Of a stretch of 64,000 nt of DNA, positions 44,600-54,505 are shown one piece after another. The notes below the pieces were generated by a model, which searched no databases, was not told the DNA's origin, and saw only the letters and a list, made by a program, of their open reading frames with translations. The number at the start of each line of letters is the position of its first letter. Position 1 is the stretch's first letter. The position numbers and the translations under genes were made by a program. The DNA comes from Clarkia xantiana subsp. parviflora (Eukaryota; Streptophyta; Magnoliopsida; Myrtales; Onagraceae): positions 18,744,666 to 18,808,665 of the forward strand of contig JAPTYO010000005.1 in the NCBI GenBank assembly GCA_036873135.1. The letters are read 5' to 3'.

Positions 44600-44926
44600 A
44601 AAATGTTATCACAGATACATGCCATTTCCAAACCCTACGCAATCCAAGCAGATTTACATGCTTTTCGAATATATCCCTGCGCAGTGGTTTAGTTAATGGG
44701 TCCGCGAATATATTATCAATGGAAAAGTATTCAATAGTGATTATATTGTCTTCTACCATCGATTTAGCATAGAATTATTTCACATAAATGTGTTTGGTCC
44801 TTTGGTCGTACTATGGTACTTCGGATTCTTAACTGCAGCAATTGCTGCCTGATTGTCGGAGAACACCTTCACAGGTTTACTCGCGACGTCACTGTTTAAC
44901 AGTGCAGTAAGAAGCCTTTTCATCCA
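44600..44926 (-). pseudogene. Copia RNase H, left part, split by Tat-B
   Basis: On minus it reads FSDNQAAIAAVKNPKYH and, further on, NIFADPLTKPLRRDIF and HVNLLGL, the usual C-terminal end of a Ty1/copia polyprotein, with at least one frame change near 44800. The frame is cut at the 5-bp duplication atcca (44922-44926) by Tat-B. Across the insertion the reading continues at 55401 with a normal RNase H motif (ALSKNAHEAVW), which proves the interruption. Confidence 0.85.
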
Positions 44927-45083
44927 TGATGGATATACGCCCAATTCGAACCCGTTGACTTCCAACCCGTTGTATTTTTATCGTCCCATTAACGGTTGTA
45001 AATCGAAACTTCAACCTGAACACTTCGCGAACACATCAACGGCTCGGACGAGGCCGGAGCGCCCGTCCGGCCGAGGCAAACTC

Positions 45084-45322
45084 ACCTAGGTGAGGTTGGG
45101 TGGCCACACCCGACCTCCCCTAGGAGAGATCGGGTCAGCCAACCCGATCTCTCCTAGGGGAGATCGGGTGGACCAACCCGATCTCTCCTAGGAGAGATCG
45201 GGTCGGCCAACCCGATCTCTCCTAGGAGGGATGGGGTTGGCCAACCCCATCCTCCCTAGGAGGGGTTGGGTGCCCTCACCCAACCCCTACCCTTGGGGGG
45301 CGGATTTCTCCTCCCCCAAGGG
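45084..45322. repeat. Array of about seven hairpins in the Tat-B 5' LTR
   Basis: Consecutive palindromes bounded by 'cctagg': arms GAGATCGGGT/ACCCGATCTC (three times), GATGGGGTT/AACCCCATC, GAGGTTGGGTG/CACCCGACCTC, GGGGTTGGGTG/CACCCAACCCC and CCTTGGGGG/CCCCCAAGG. Different units have different arms, but each pairs with its own partner. Confidence 0.9.
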
Positions 45323-45467
45323 CCCCTGCGCCATTTTTCGGACACCCACACTCGGTTCACGCCGCCTACCTTCTCCGAATCCTAAGGTTTTAATTATGTG
45401 CTTAAATGTTAATTAATTGCGTTTAAAGGCTAACGATGTCATTAAGCCACCTTAATGACACCGTTGC

Positions 45468-45477
45468 CTATAAATAC
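45468..45477 (+). promoter_or_regulatory. TATA box of the Tat-B 5' LTR
   Basis: CCTATAAATA about 110 bp upstream of the conserved R/U5 block; repeated in the 3' LTR at about 55076. It is the likely promoter for the Gag-protease RNA. Confidence 0.65.
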
Positions 45478-45792
45478 TCCACCTTCACAACTCATTTGAT
45501 TATCTTGGCAATTGGGATTACTTTGCTCTGACATCTCTCTAGTTTATCTCTCTAAGAAGAATACTGACTTAGGCATCGGAGAGGGTTCACCAGGCACCAC
45601 CCCCCCCCCCCTCCGTGTCTGGTACTGCCCCTTCTGCAGGGTAGAAGGAGAGAAGAAGCATAGGAAGGAAGGAAGGAAGGAAGGACATAGGCTAAGACAG
45701 GACAACTCAGAAACACCGGATCACACACATCCCCAGTAAGGAGCGAGATCAAAGCCGACCACCCGTTGACCTAGATCTCATAACCTAACACT

Positions 45793-45810
45793 TGGCGCCG
45801 TCAGTGGGCT
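45793..45810 (+). other. Primer binding site of Tat-B
   Basis: TGGCGCCGTCAGTGGGCT follows the LTR after two bases. It is closely related to the Tat-A site; the primer tRNA is not settled. Confidence 0.75.
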
Positions 45811-45841
45811 TCGGACAGAAAGCCTGGCTATTACACGAGCT

Positions 45842-48800
45842 ATGACGAACAGTAGGGTGTCTAGGCACCAACGCCCACCCGGGGGCAATGGGCGGAGGAA
45901 AGAGCCCATACCCCCAGAGAGGCAGCCTAACCCTGGGAAGCAGCCAATGCATTCAGAGCCCCAAGAAATACCACAGCCTCCTCAACAACAGAACAACCAG
46001 GAGGGAGGACCTTCACGCCCAGCTGGGGCTGAGTCCTCCACAGCCTCCACCCCCCGGGCAAGAAGACCACAGAGAGAAAGAGAACAACAGGGAGTGCCTT
46101 CCCACAACACGGCACCCCCTGAGGGATACTATTATGAAGAGCAACCCCAAAGGTACCCATATGGGATGCCAGCACAGAGAGATGGCAACCGCGCCCACAC
46201 AGCATATACAAGGCCGGCATACACCCAAGGGACTTACACTGAAGCTCATGAAGAGGAGCAGATCCCAACAGAAGAGCACTACTCGCACCCTCGACCAGGG
46301 CAGCGAGAGGAACATAGAAGATATTACCAGGAGCCACCCCCAGAGGGAAGGCAACAATTCGTGCCTCCTAGGCAACAGCAGAGCAACAGGGCTTACACCC
46401 CGCTTGGAGAGGAAAGACAAGCAAGACCTCCAAGGAGGCAAAACTTTTATGAATCACCCCAGCAGGCGTATCAAGGGTACACCTACAGTCCATACCAGCA
46501 TGGACAAGGGAACCCAGTAAGCCCAGTCTACAACTACAGTGGGTATCAGAGGGATTATACTCCGGCGCAAGTGATGATCACCCCGGAGGAAATAGAAGCC
46601 ATGATAACCCGGAAATTGAATGAATCAAAGAAACCCAGCCTGCATTGTCTAAGTGACAAGACGAACCACCCTTTCACAAGGGAACTGGAGATGAATAGGG
46701 TGCCAGACTCCCTGCACACAGTGCAAATTGCAAAGTACAATGGGAAGGGAGACCCCCTAGAGCATATCCAACAACATGAGGCCTCCCTATTTGGGAGGAC
46801 CACTGATGAAAGATACAAGGCACTTCTTTTCCCAAACACCCTATCAGGGGTGGCCTCACACTGGTTCTTCAGCCTGCCCTCTGAAAGCATCCACTCATGG
46901 GAGCAACTAAAAGCTAAGTTTCTGCAGAGATACCTAGGGGAGAGGAAACTCCTCAAGGGAACAGGCTCCATTGATGATGTGAAACAAGAATACGATGAAT
47001 CCCTGGCCAGCTACTATACTAGGTTCAACCAGAACATTGCAGACATTCAGGGAGACATCACCGAAGGGGAGATAATACGAGCCTTCATCAGAAACTTAGG
47101 TCGCTTTGGGTCAACATTGGCTGAAAAGATGGCCAAAAAGCCAGCAAGCACCTTGGAGGAACTTGCAGGAAGAGTTAAAACACATATTGACCTTGAGAGG
47201 CACAGAGCAAGCAAGAAGGCCAAAATTCAGGCAGCCAAGGAAGATAATCAAAGGCCAAACAAAGGCAAGCCACCCCAGGCACCGCAGCATGCAAGGCAGC
47301 AGGAATGGCGTCCGCCACAGCAAAGAAACCAAATGGGCGAACCCTTAAAGGCAAGAGAAATAAACGTCATTAAGTTCATCCCACTGAATGCCACTCCAGC
47401 CACCGTACTTAAAGAGATGCGGAACCAAAAGCTTTGGTCACCCCCTGCAAGGTGGAGAGCCCCAATGGTGGGAAATCACAAGGATAGATGGTGTGACAAC
47501 CATGAGGCTTATGGTCACGACACAAATGAATGCTTTAGCCTAAAGCTAAGCATAAACAACATCGTCCAGAGGGGAGAACTGAAGCAATTCATAGACCATG
47601 GGGGCAACAGTATGCAACTAGGGCCATCACAGAAAGACAAGGGCAAGGGAAAGATAGACTATAACCCTCCACCCAACAAAAGAGGAGTCATTAATATGAT
47701 ACATGGAGGAGCAGCATCAGGTGGCCCAACTGCTAATGCAAGAGAGGTCTATGCATCCAAGCTAAGCTCAGTGCCAAGGTGGAGAAAAAGGCCAAGAGAA
47801 GGAGAAGAAGTGAAGATAGAGTTCTCGGAGAAGGACAAAAGCCACATCGTCTTTCCACATGACGATGCTCTAGTTATTACTTTAGATATCGATAATTTTG
47901 ATGTAAAGAGAATTTTGGTGGATGGGGGCAGCTCAGCTGACCTCCTAAGCTTGAGAGTGTTAGAAGAGATAGGGAAAACCAAAGCAGACATCAAACCGGT
48001 CAACTTCCCTCTAGTTGGCTTCTCAGGGGCAACAAGTTACCCCCTGGGAATGATAACCCTACCAGTAACCATGGGCCAAGGATGGACCCAGCTGAAGGTA
48101 AATGTCAATTTCTTGGTGGTTGAAAGCCTGGGAGCTTACAATGGGATCCTAGGAAGGACAACCATAAACCCACATGAAATAGTGCCATCCACTGTTCACC
48201 AGAAGCTGAAGTACATCACGGAGAACGGAGTTGGAGAGGTCCTGGGTGATCAACGCACTGCAAGGCAGTGCTACGTCAACTCAATGAGACGTGGATCACA
48301 CGGGACAGACACAGTGGCTGTGGTCATGGTAGGAGCCAACCAGGATAGAGGAAGGAGGGGAAGGAGACAAAGACAAGAAAGGATGAGGAGCGGAGTGACA
48401 CTCCGTCTGAGCAGGCAGTTTTTTCAAACAGTGCCTACAAGGAGAAACAGAAGCAAGGCTGTGAAGGTGACATCCATACCTTGGCAGCCAGACACCATAA
48501 TAGGGAACAGAACAAGGAACTCCATCCTAAGAGGCTTCCGCTACATAGATAATATCAAGCAAATGCCACAGGAGCCCATATCAAGCTATTTCCAGAGATT
48601 CTTCAATTATGGTGCCAACATGGACATCACAAGGAGAGAAGCAGTCAGAGCATTCATCAGACACATGCATCCAAACTCATTCGAAGCCTATGGAGGGCTC
48701 TATGAGATGATCATGACGAGCACAATGAGAGAGCTCAAGGCAAAGTTGGACAAGGCATTTGCACAAGAAGCCGAGCAGTTGGAGGAAGTTCCGAAAAGAG

Positions 48801-49090
48801 GAAGAGAAACAGACACATTGGGAGGAGGTGTCAATTTCACATTCACACCCCTCACACTCAGCATAGAAGAAATATTCCACAAGCGCCTCAAGCAAGAGCT
48901 GCCAGCATGCAGGGAGGAGGGCAAGGCCTTCCTAGGAAGAGATGCACAGGGTTGGTGTGAGTACCATGGGACCTGGGGGCATCAAACCAACAACTGCATG
49001 GTGTTGAAGGTGGAAGTGGAAGAAATGATCTACAATGGAAGCTTCAAGGAGTACGTGGCAACAGACACAGTGACCACCACATATCCTTAG
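45842..49090 (+). CDS. Gag-protease fused to a second Gag-like module (Tat-B)
   Basis: An intact 1082-residue frame, ATG 32 bp after the primer site. Residues 1-270 are Pro/Gln/Arg-rich. The Gag core is at about 282-422 (NGKGDPLEHIQQHE, SHWFFSLPSESI, GEIIRAFIRNLG). A knuckle variant C-x2-H-x4-H-x4-C (WCDNHEAYGHDTNEC) is at about 549. The protease is at about 670-790, with ILVDGGSSADLL near 690 and GFSGATSYPLGM. After an Arg-rich linker (815-835) comes a second Gag-like stretch at about 880-960 (EPISSYFQRFFNYGANM, REAVRAFIRHMHP) and a second knuckle of the same spacing (WCEYHGTWGHQTNNC, about 1038). No RT follows. The second module takes the place of pol; its origin as a duplicated Gag end is inference from matching motif order. 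Confidence 0.92.
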   Translation: MTNSRVSRHQRPPGGNGRRKEPIPPERQPNPGKQPMHSEPQEIPQPPQQQNNQEGGPSRPAGAESSTASTPRARRPQREREQQGVPSHNTAPPEGYYYEEQPQRYPYGMPAQRDGNRAHTAYTRPAYTQGTYTEAHEEEQIPTEEHYSHPRPGQREEHRRYYQEPPPEGRQQFVPPRQQQSNRAYTPLGEERQARPPRRQNFYESPQQAYQGYTYSPYQHGQGNPVSPVYNYSGYQRDYTPAQVMITPEEIEAMITRKLNESKKPSLHCLSDKTNHPFTRELEMNRVPDSLHTVQIAKYNGKGDPLEHIQQHEASLFGRTTDERYKALLFPNTLSGVASHWFFSLPSESIHSWEQLKAKFLQRYLGERKLLKGTGSIDDVKQEYDESLASYYTRFNQNIADIQGDITEGEIIRAFIRNLGRFGSTLAEKMAKKPASTLEELAGRVKTHIDLERHRASKKAKIQAAKEDNQRPNKGKPPQAPQHARQQEWRPPQQRNQMGEPLKAREINVIKFIPLNATPATVLKEMRNQKLWSPPARWRAPMVGNHKDRWCDNHEAYGHDTNECFSLKLSINNIVQRGELKQFIDHGGNSMQLGPSQKDKGKGKIDYNPPPNKRGVINMIHGGAASGGPTANAREVYASKLSSVPRWRKRPREGEEVKIEFSEKDKSHIVFPHDDALVITLDIDNFDVKRILVDGGSSADLLSLRVLEEIGKTKADIKPVNFPLVGFSGATSYPLGMITLPVTMGQGWTQLKVNVNFLVVESLGAYNGILGRTTINPHEIVPSTVHQKLKYITENGVGEVLGDQRTARQCYVNSMRRGSHGTDTVAVVMVGANQDRGRRGRRQRQERMRSGVTLRLSRQFFQTVPTRRNRSKAVKVTSIPWQPDTIIGNRTRNSILRGFRYIDNIKQMPQEPISSYFQRFFNYGANMDITRREAVRAFIRHMHPNSFEAYGGLYEMIMTSTMRELKAKLDKAFAQEAEQLEEVPKRGRETDTLGGGVNFTFTPLTLSIEEIFHKRLKQELPACREEGKAFLGRDAQGWCEYHGTWGHQTNNCMVLKVEVEEMIYNGSFKEYVATDTVTTTYP

Positions 49091-49349
49091 TTTCATATTT
49101 AGCATTTCGCATGTTTTAGCTTTACAAGCTTTTCAAAAAACAACTCTTGAGAAGGAGAACTCACGAAGTTACTCCAACTCTACAACTATCTTTGATTTCC
49201 TACAAAGGATGTCTTGGTGCACCAAGGCATCCCGAGTGTACAAAAACATGAATGCTCCTAAGAGAGTAGTAGTTATTCAAAAGTATTTTCCAGTGAATGT
49301 GATGTTATAATCACCAAGTTATCCTTACACAGATATGACTTCAAGTCAA

Positions 49350-49870
49350 CGACATTCGACGCCCCCAAGAGCGTATCTTGAGAGTAGTTTTCATACTACG
49401 GCATTCGACGCCCCCAAGAGCGTATCTTGAGAGTAGTGTTCATACTACGACCTTCGACGCCCCCAAGAGCGTATCTTGAGAGTAGTTATTATACTACGAC
49501 CTTCGACGCACCAAGAGCGTATCTTGAGAGTGGTTTCCAAAAACTACGAACTTCGACGCCCCCAAGAGCGTATCTTGAGAGTAGTGTTCATACTACAACC
49601 TTCGACGCCCCCAAGAGCGTATCTTGAGAGTAGTTATTACACTACGACTTCGACGCACCAAGAGCGTATCTTGAGAGTGGTTTCCAAAAACTACGAATTC
49701 GACGCCCCCAGGAGCGTATCTTGAGGTAGATTTGCAACCTACCAGATTCGACGCCCCCAAGAGCGTATCTTGAGGTAGAAAAAACACTACCAGTTCGACG
49801 CCCCCAAGAGCGTATCTTGAGGTAGATTTCAAACTACCAGTTCGACGCCTACCAGGAGCGTATCTTTGGT
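49350..49870 (+). repeat. About eleven tandem copies of a 47-51-bp unit with covarying hairpins
   Basis: Each unit has 'ttcgacgcccccaagagcgtatcttgag' followed by a small hairpin. Stems: GTAGT/ACTAC in the first seven or so (two have GTGGT, still pairable), and GGTAG/CTACC in the last three. 49091-49349 upstream is short non-coding sequence with a unit-like start near 49210. Confidence 0.85.
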
Positions 49871-49871
49871 C

Positions 49872-50085
49872 TAACCTGAGCCCTCCGGGAGCCTATCCTG
49901 TGAAACGTTAAGTGCCGTCCGAGAGCCTGTCTCGTGAACAGATTTTGACGCCCGTCAAGAACGTATCGGTGGACTAACCTGTGCCCTCCGGGAGCCTATC
50001 CTGTGAAACGTTAAGTGCCGTCCGAGAGCCTGTCTCGTGAACAGATTTCGACGCCCACCAATAGCGTATCTTTGGTCTAACAGTA
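49872..50085 (+). repeat. Two copies of an approximately 110-bp unit in Tat-B
   Basis: 'gccctccgggagcctatcctg', 'aaacgttaagtgccgtccgag' and 'gcctgtctcgtgaacagatttt' occur twice in the same order, each preceded by 'ctaacctg'. This directly follows the hairpin array. 50086-50494 beyond it is purine-rich and non-coding. Confidence 0.8.
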
Positions 50086-50494
50086 CAACGTATACCGTGT
50101 AAGGGGTATCAAAAGAGATCATCACACCACGCTCAGAAGGATACCGTGCTCAGAAGGATACCATGAGAAAGCAATTTCTAAGTAAAGTAATGTGAAGAAC
50201 AAGTAATGTTTTCTCTTTATGAAATGGCAGGTAAGACATGAAGGAAAGCACGAAAGAAAGACAAGTAAAGGAAACACATCAAGAGAAGAGCCCATAACCA
50301 AAGGGATATATACAAAAGCATGAGAAACACTAATGTAAAGGCAAACGAACCACGTAGTCAACAACACAATGCGGCAAAGGAAAGTAACAACAAACACCAT
50401 CACAATCTCAAAAGACACTCAACCCATTGAAGGGGAGAAGGAGTGTAGTTATATATACAAGGATAGCATGAGATAAACACGTCAGTCAGAACCT

Positions 50495-52925
50495 TCAGGG
50501 GGAGTCACCCTCACCCCCTGAAGCTGAACCGCCAGCGGAAATGGATGAAGAGGAGGAGTCTGAGGTACCAATCTCCACAGGTGTAGCATCCACCTGGGCA
50601 GGGGCAGGCTCGTCTGCAACGGCAGCCTGACCCATCAGAACAGTCACGTAGCCAGTGGCGTATGGCCCAAAGTCACCAAGGTCACCAAATGGGAACTGAG
50701 GATCAACGCGGAAAATGTGATCAACCAGATACTCACCGAACTGGTTCATCTCCTGAGTGAGACGCGCGCTATAGTCGGCGGTGAAGGCAGAGGAGGCCTT
50801 GTACTCAGACACCGCGATAGCCCTCTCCTCCGCCCGACACTTAGCCTCCAACTTCCGCAACTCCTCAGAATGGAGCGACGCGGCAACCTCAGCTTCCCGG
50901 CGCAAACTGCCCACAGTAGTCTCAAGCAAGGACACCTGGCCCCGGAGCTCCTGCATCCTCAAATCAGATACACGCGCCTTCTCAGCAGCAGTGGCGACTT
51001 CCGCCTTGAGAGAGACCTGGCTGTCCTCAAGGGTCTTCTTCTCGTCAGATAACTCGAGCACGAGCGAGGACATGTTCACCATGTCAGACATACCCTAACA
51101 ATACAAACAAGGGATGAATAACCGAAAGATAGCCATTATGAAAGTAATAAGAGGAAAGCAAGGAACAACTCACAGGTGCATAACGAGAGAGTACCCCCTG
51201 AACAAAGCGCCGAGTCTCCCCAGGAGACTTGGGCGGAGCAACACGATCGCCAGGGGGGATGGCGCCGCGGAGTACGCGGACGCCAACCTCAGGAGTCTGC
51301 AAAGAGGAGGTGCTATCGAGGTGGAACTCCTTCAGACCAGCGAAGGGAGTCCACTCAGACCCAATAACATCTTCATCAGTGAGACGTGCGAAATCCTTCC
51401 GACTTAAAGTCGGAGGCCCACCTACACAAGCAAAGCAAGTCAAAGGAGAATATAAACATAGAAGGATCAGCAACAAGGTAGAGATCATACCTGAGGACCG
51501 TGCCCTCGGCTGGGGGGCAGGGGAACCACCACCAGCAGGTCGCTTCCCTTTGTCAGCCAGGGAAGGCACCTCTTCGACCACCATCTCCTTATCACGAGAT
51601 AGGGTCGGAGGACGAGCAGTAGGCGAAGCAGGATCCACAGCCTTCTTTCTCTTAGCAGCCGAGGCCCCGGCCTCAGAATCAGATCTCCGCGGCTTGGACT
51701 TGGAGGGTCCAGAATCTCTGCCAACGGAGACGACCCTCTCAGTCACTAAGGGGGAACGCCCTAGCAAGGTAAGAAAAACAAGATAAGGAAAACATAACCA
51801 TAAAGAAGCAAATAGGAGAAAGCATACCAGAGGCCCCAGCCTTCTTCCCAGGCAGGGGGGATTTCTTCAAAGCAGAACTAGAAGGAGCCTTCCTCTGGCT
51901 CAGATCAACAGGGGCTCCCTGCACGTTATAGGTTTTTCCATGAAACCAACCTACAAAGGAAGAGCAGAAGGTAAATAAAAATGGAAAGACCAAGTGACAT
52001 ACCGAACCCCCGGAGTCAGGAGTCAAACTGATCCCGGCCTCGTAGAGATCCGTCTCAGTCACTAAGGACACGGAACAGTATGACCGAGTCCTGTTGCTCT
52101 CGTGAATGATCTTCATAGTCTTCAAATCAACCGAGGAGAACTCTCCAAAAGCAGGCCAACCATCGGACCGATCCTCATTCAAGACCGACCAAGTGACGTA
52201 TCGGTCCGTAATGAAGAAGTAATGCTTAGCCCAGTGACTGGCCGAATTGTCACTCCGGGTCACGAAACGGAGGGAGGTATCCCACTCGACCCCACTCAAC
52301 CCGACATCGGCGAATCGGGGATCCTTGAAGGTCGGATGGCGAGTTACGAAACTCGCAAACCCCACCTTCGTCTGGTACTGGAACCGATAGAAGCATCGGA
52401 ATAGAACGAGAGAGTACTTCCAGGAGTACCAATGGCACAATACCCGGAAGCCCACCCAGACACGGAGGGCATTGGGGGCAAGGTTCACAGGAGAAATCCT
52501 GAAAAACCTGCTCAACTCTATGAGGTCATCACAGTAAGGCAACCTCAACCCACATCGGATCTGGGAGGGGTACACGGCGACCTTCCCTATGGGAGGCTCC
52601 GTCACCGTCTCTCGAGTGTTCCCCAAGGAGGGGAGAAAAGGATACAGAGGCTCATCTAGGGGACAGATATCTCCTAGGGTAACGTGTTCGTTGTAATCGG
52701 ACCTAGTGAGATGGTTCTCTGACAGGATAGCGAGACCTAAGGCAAAGGTAGCACGAAATCCCAAAGATCGAATCAAATTTCGACTAACACCCCACTGAAG
52801 GTCACAGTACTAAGCTAGCAGTAGGAAAGGAAGTAATGCGACCAAAAAGGAAGAGAAAAGGAACTCACTCATCCTTCGAAGAATACGACGTCTCTGAAGA
52901 GTCTGTGTACGCGGACACCACCAGG
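50495..52925 (-). CDS. Antisense gene of Tat-B: PF04195-like domain plus coiled coil, multi-exon
   Basis: This homologue of the Tat-A antisense gene lies opposite to gag. Exons on minus: about 52809-51828 (possibly with an intron at about 52007-51951; the frame is open through it), 51760-51491, 51421-51174 and 51094-50495. Introns 51827-51761, 51490-51422 and 51173-51095 have GT...AG ends, and their phases (1, 1, 0) agree with the frames on both sides. A Ser/acidic first exon with TDSSETSYSSKD (about 52925-52865) probably precedes. The domain at the start has RCGLRLPYCDDLIEL and LAPNALRVWVGFRVLC. A basic linker (KPRRSDSEAGASAAKRKK), a coiled coil (about 51090-50800) and a Ser/Gly-rich acidic end follow. 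No premature stop is seen in the assigned exons. Function unknown. Confidence 0.75.
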
Positions 52926-54494
52926 AGTATAGTACCTGCCACGACACGACAAATATCAAAACAAAGAAAATTTCCGAAGAACCGGAAATACTCCGACACC
53001 CGACCAACGACAACAATCAAAGATCCAAAGACACCTAGCAAAGATAGTCAGCATGAGCCAAGAACACCACGACAACCGAGTTGAATAACTTATCCAAGCC
53101 TAAGGTCGAGTTTTGGAAAAAATTACGTTATACCCTCCAACAAAGATTAACGCACCAACGGCGGTACGATATCAAATTCAAGACCGGGATAGCCCAATCG
53201 GACAAAAAACCATATCCGGACGACCGGCAAACATTTTTCCCAAAATCCACAACTACCAACGGCTATCTACGACAATCCCACATTCAATTAAATTTCGACA
53301 ATCAAGCATCGGCAATCAAGCATCGGCAATCAAGCATCGGCAATCAAGCATCGGCAATCAAATATCAACGATTTAAAAATCGACGTTTTACGCGGTAACG
53401 GAAAGGAAAAGGGCGGACCTTCGGAAAACCCGACCCGATATGATAAACGGGTCCGGAATTCGAATTTCGAAGTCGGTCGGAATCAGCCCCTCGCCGGAGC
53501 CCCAACCCCGTCGTCGCCGGAGTCGTTCCCGGCTGTCTCTCCGTCGCCGGAATCCGTCCCAGACCTCGCCGGAGCTGCCTGGTCTTTCTATCGACGATCC
53601 CGGCCGGACCTGACGCTGCCACCACCGGAGACGAGCTCGCCGTTGAAAGCTCCGGACGCCGCCGCTCGCCTGGTCGTCGTTCCCCACCGGCCAAGAATCT
53701 GCCACGTCGCCGTCCGTCAGTCGCCGGGAATCGAGCCGCCGTCGGGAGATGCTGGTCCACCGGTGGCCTTCGCCTGCACTGGTGACCACTTCTCGCCGGA
53801 GTTGCTGGTCGGATTTCTGCCTCTTGGTGGAAATTTCGGCCGGCCCTAACCTTGGGGGTGCTCTCCAACCTTTCTTGCTCTCCAAGGGTAAGTGAAGAAG
53901 GAAGATGGTGGCTATGGTGACTCTTGGAGGTATTTTTCTAACTCTCCTTTTTTATGTTAAAAGGATGATAGGGTTTTTTAGAGGGTTTTAATCACCACCA
54001 TCCATCTAGCTTTAAATAAAATCTAAGGGCCAAGGAAAAACCATCATTTTTATCCCTCCCCACTATGGTTAAGTATATCTCTATACTTAGAAAACTATCA
54101 TGTTAGTTTTATTTTTGAAGCATTCCATACTTAGGAAAAAATTTGGCCAAAATTAATTTTTCCTCACTTAGATAGAATCCCGGCACGAATTTAAAGCATA
54201 AGTCATTTAGTTGCATTCGTATCACACCCCTGGGCAAGTGTGTATTTTTTGAATGTGCACCTGTAGCCAGGACAAGTTTATTACTCCCATCTCAGACGGA
54301 CACGTGCCTAGGCACACGTCCGTGCTACTCTGACGTTTACAATTCCTCTATCTCATAAGACAGGGGGCAGAGTCGGAGGCACACATCCATGGGTAAGCAA
54401 GCATTCAGACAAAGAAGGTAAAACCCCGGTTTCAAATTGCGCGTATCATACCATCCTGAAATAGAGTCAATCAAGGGTTAGGCCATTGGTTGAC
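52926..54494. other. Region between the antisense gene and 3' LTR of Tat-B
   Basis: Probably promoter and leader of the antisense gene. 53290-53360 holds five copies of 'atcggcaatcaagc' (14 bp). 53380-53900 is GC-rich, with frames open on both strands (53365-53868 and 53388-53885 minus, 53643-53849 plus) rich in Arg, Gly and Pro. I see no motif and do not call a gene. 53900-54494 is AT-rich. Confidence 0.45.
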
Positions 54495-54505
54495 TCGGGG
54501 GCATG
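54495..54505 (+). other. Polypurine tract of Tat-B
   Basis: Read as CGGGGGCATG directly before the LTR start TGATGG; the same type (GGGGGCA) is used by Tat-A. Confidence 0.7.

Larger units (their letters stand above)
44927..45790 (+). repeat. 5' LTR of Tat-B
   Basis: 864 bp, TG...CA. It contains an array of palindromes (45084-45322), a TATA box (45468-45477, cctataaata), the shared block cttaggcatcggagaggg (45568-45585) and a 12-C run near 45600. It ends directly before the primer site. Confidence 0.95.

Noticed and set aside
53365..53885. Two 165-167-codon frames on minus and one on plus
   Set aside because: Arg/Gly/Pro composition in overlapping frames is what GC-rich DNA gives by chance. 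No motif, and no start context.
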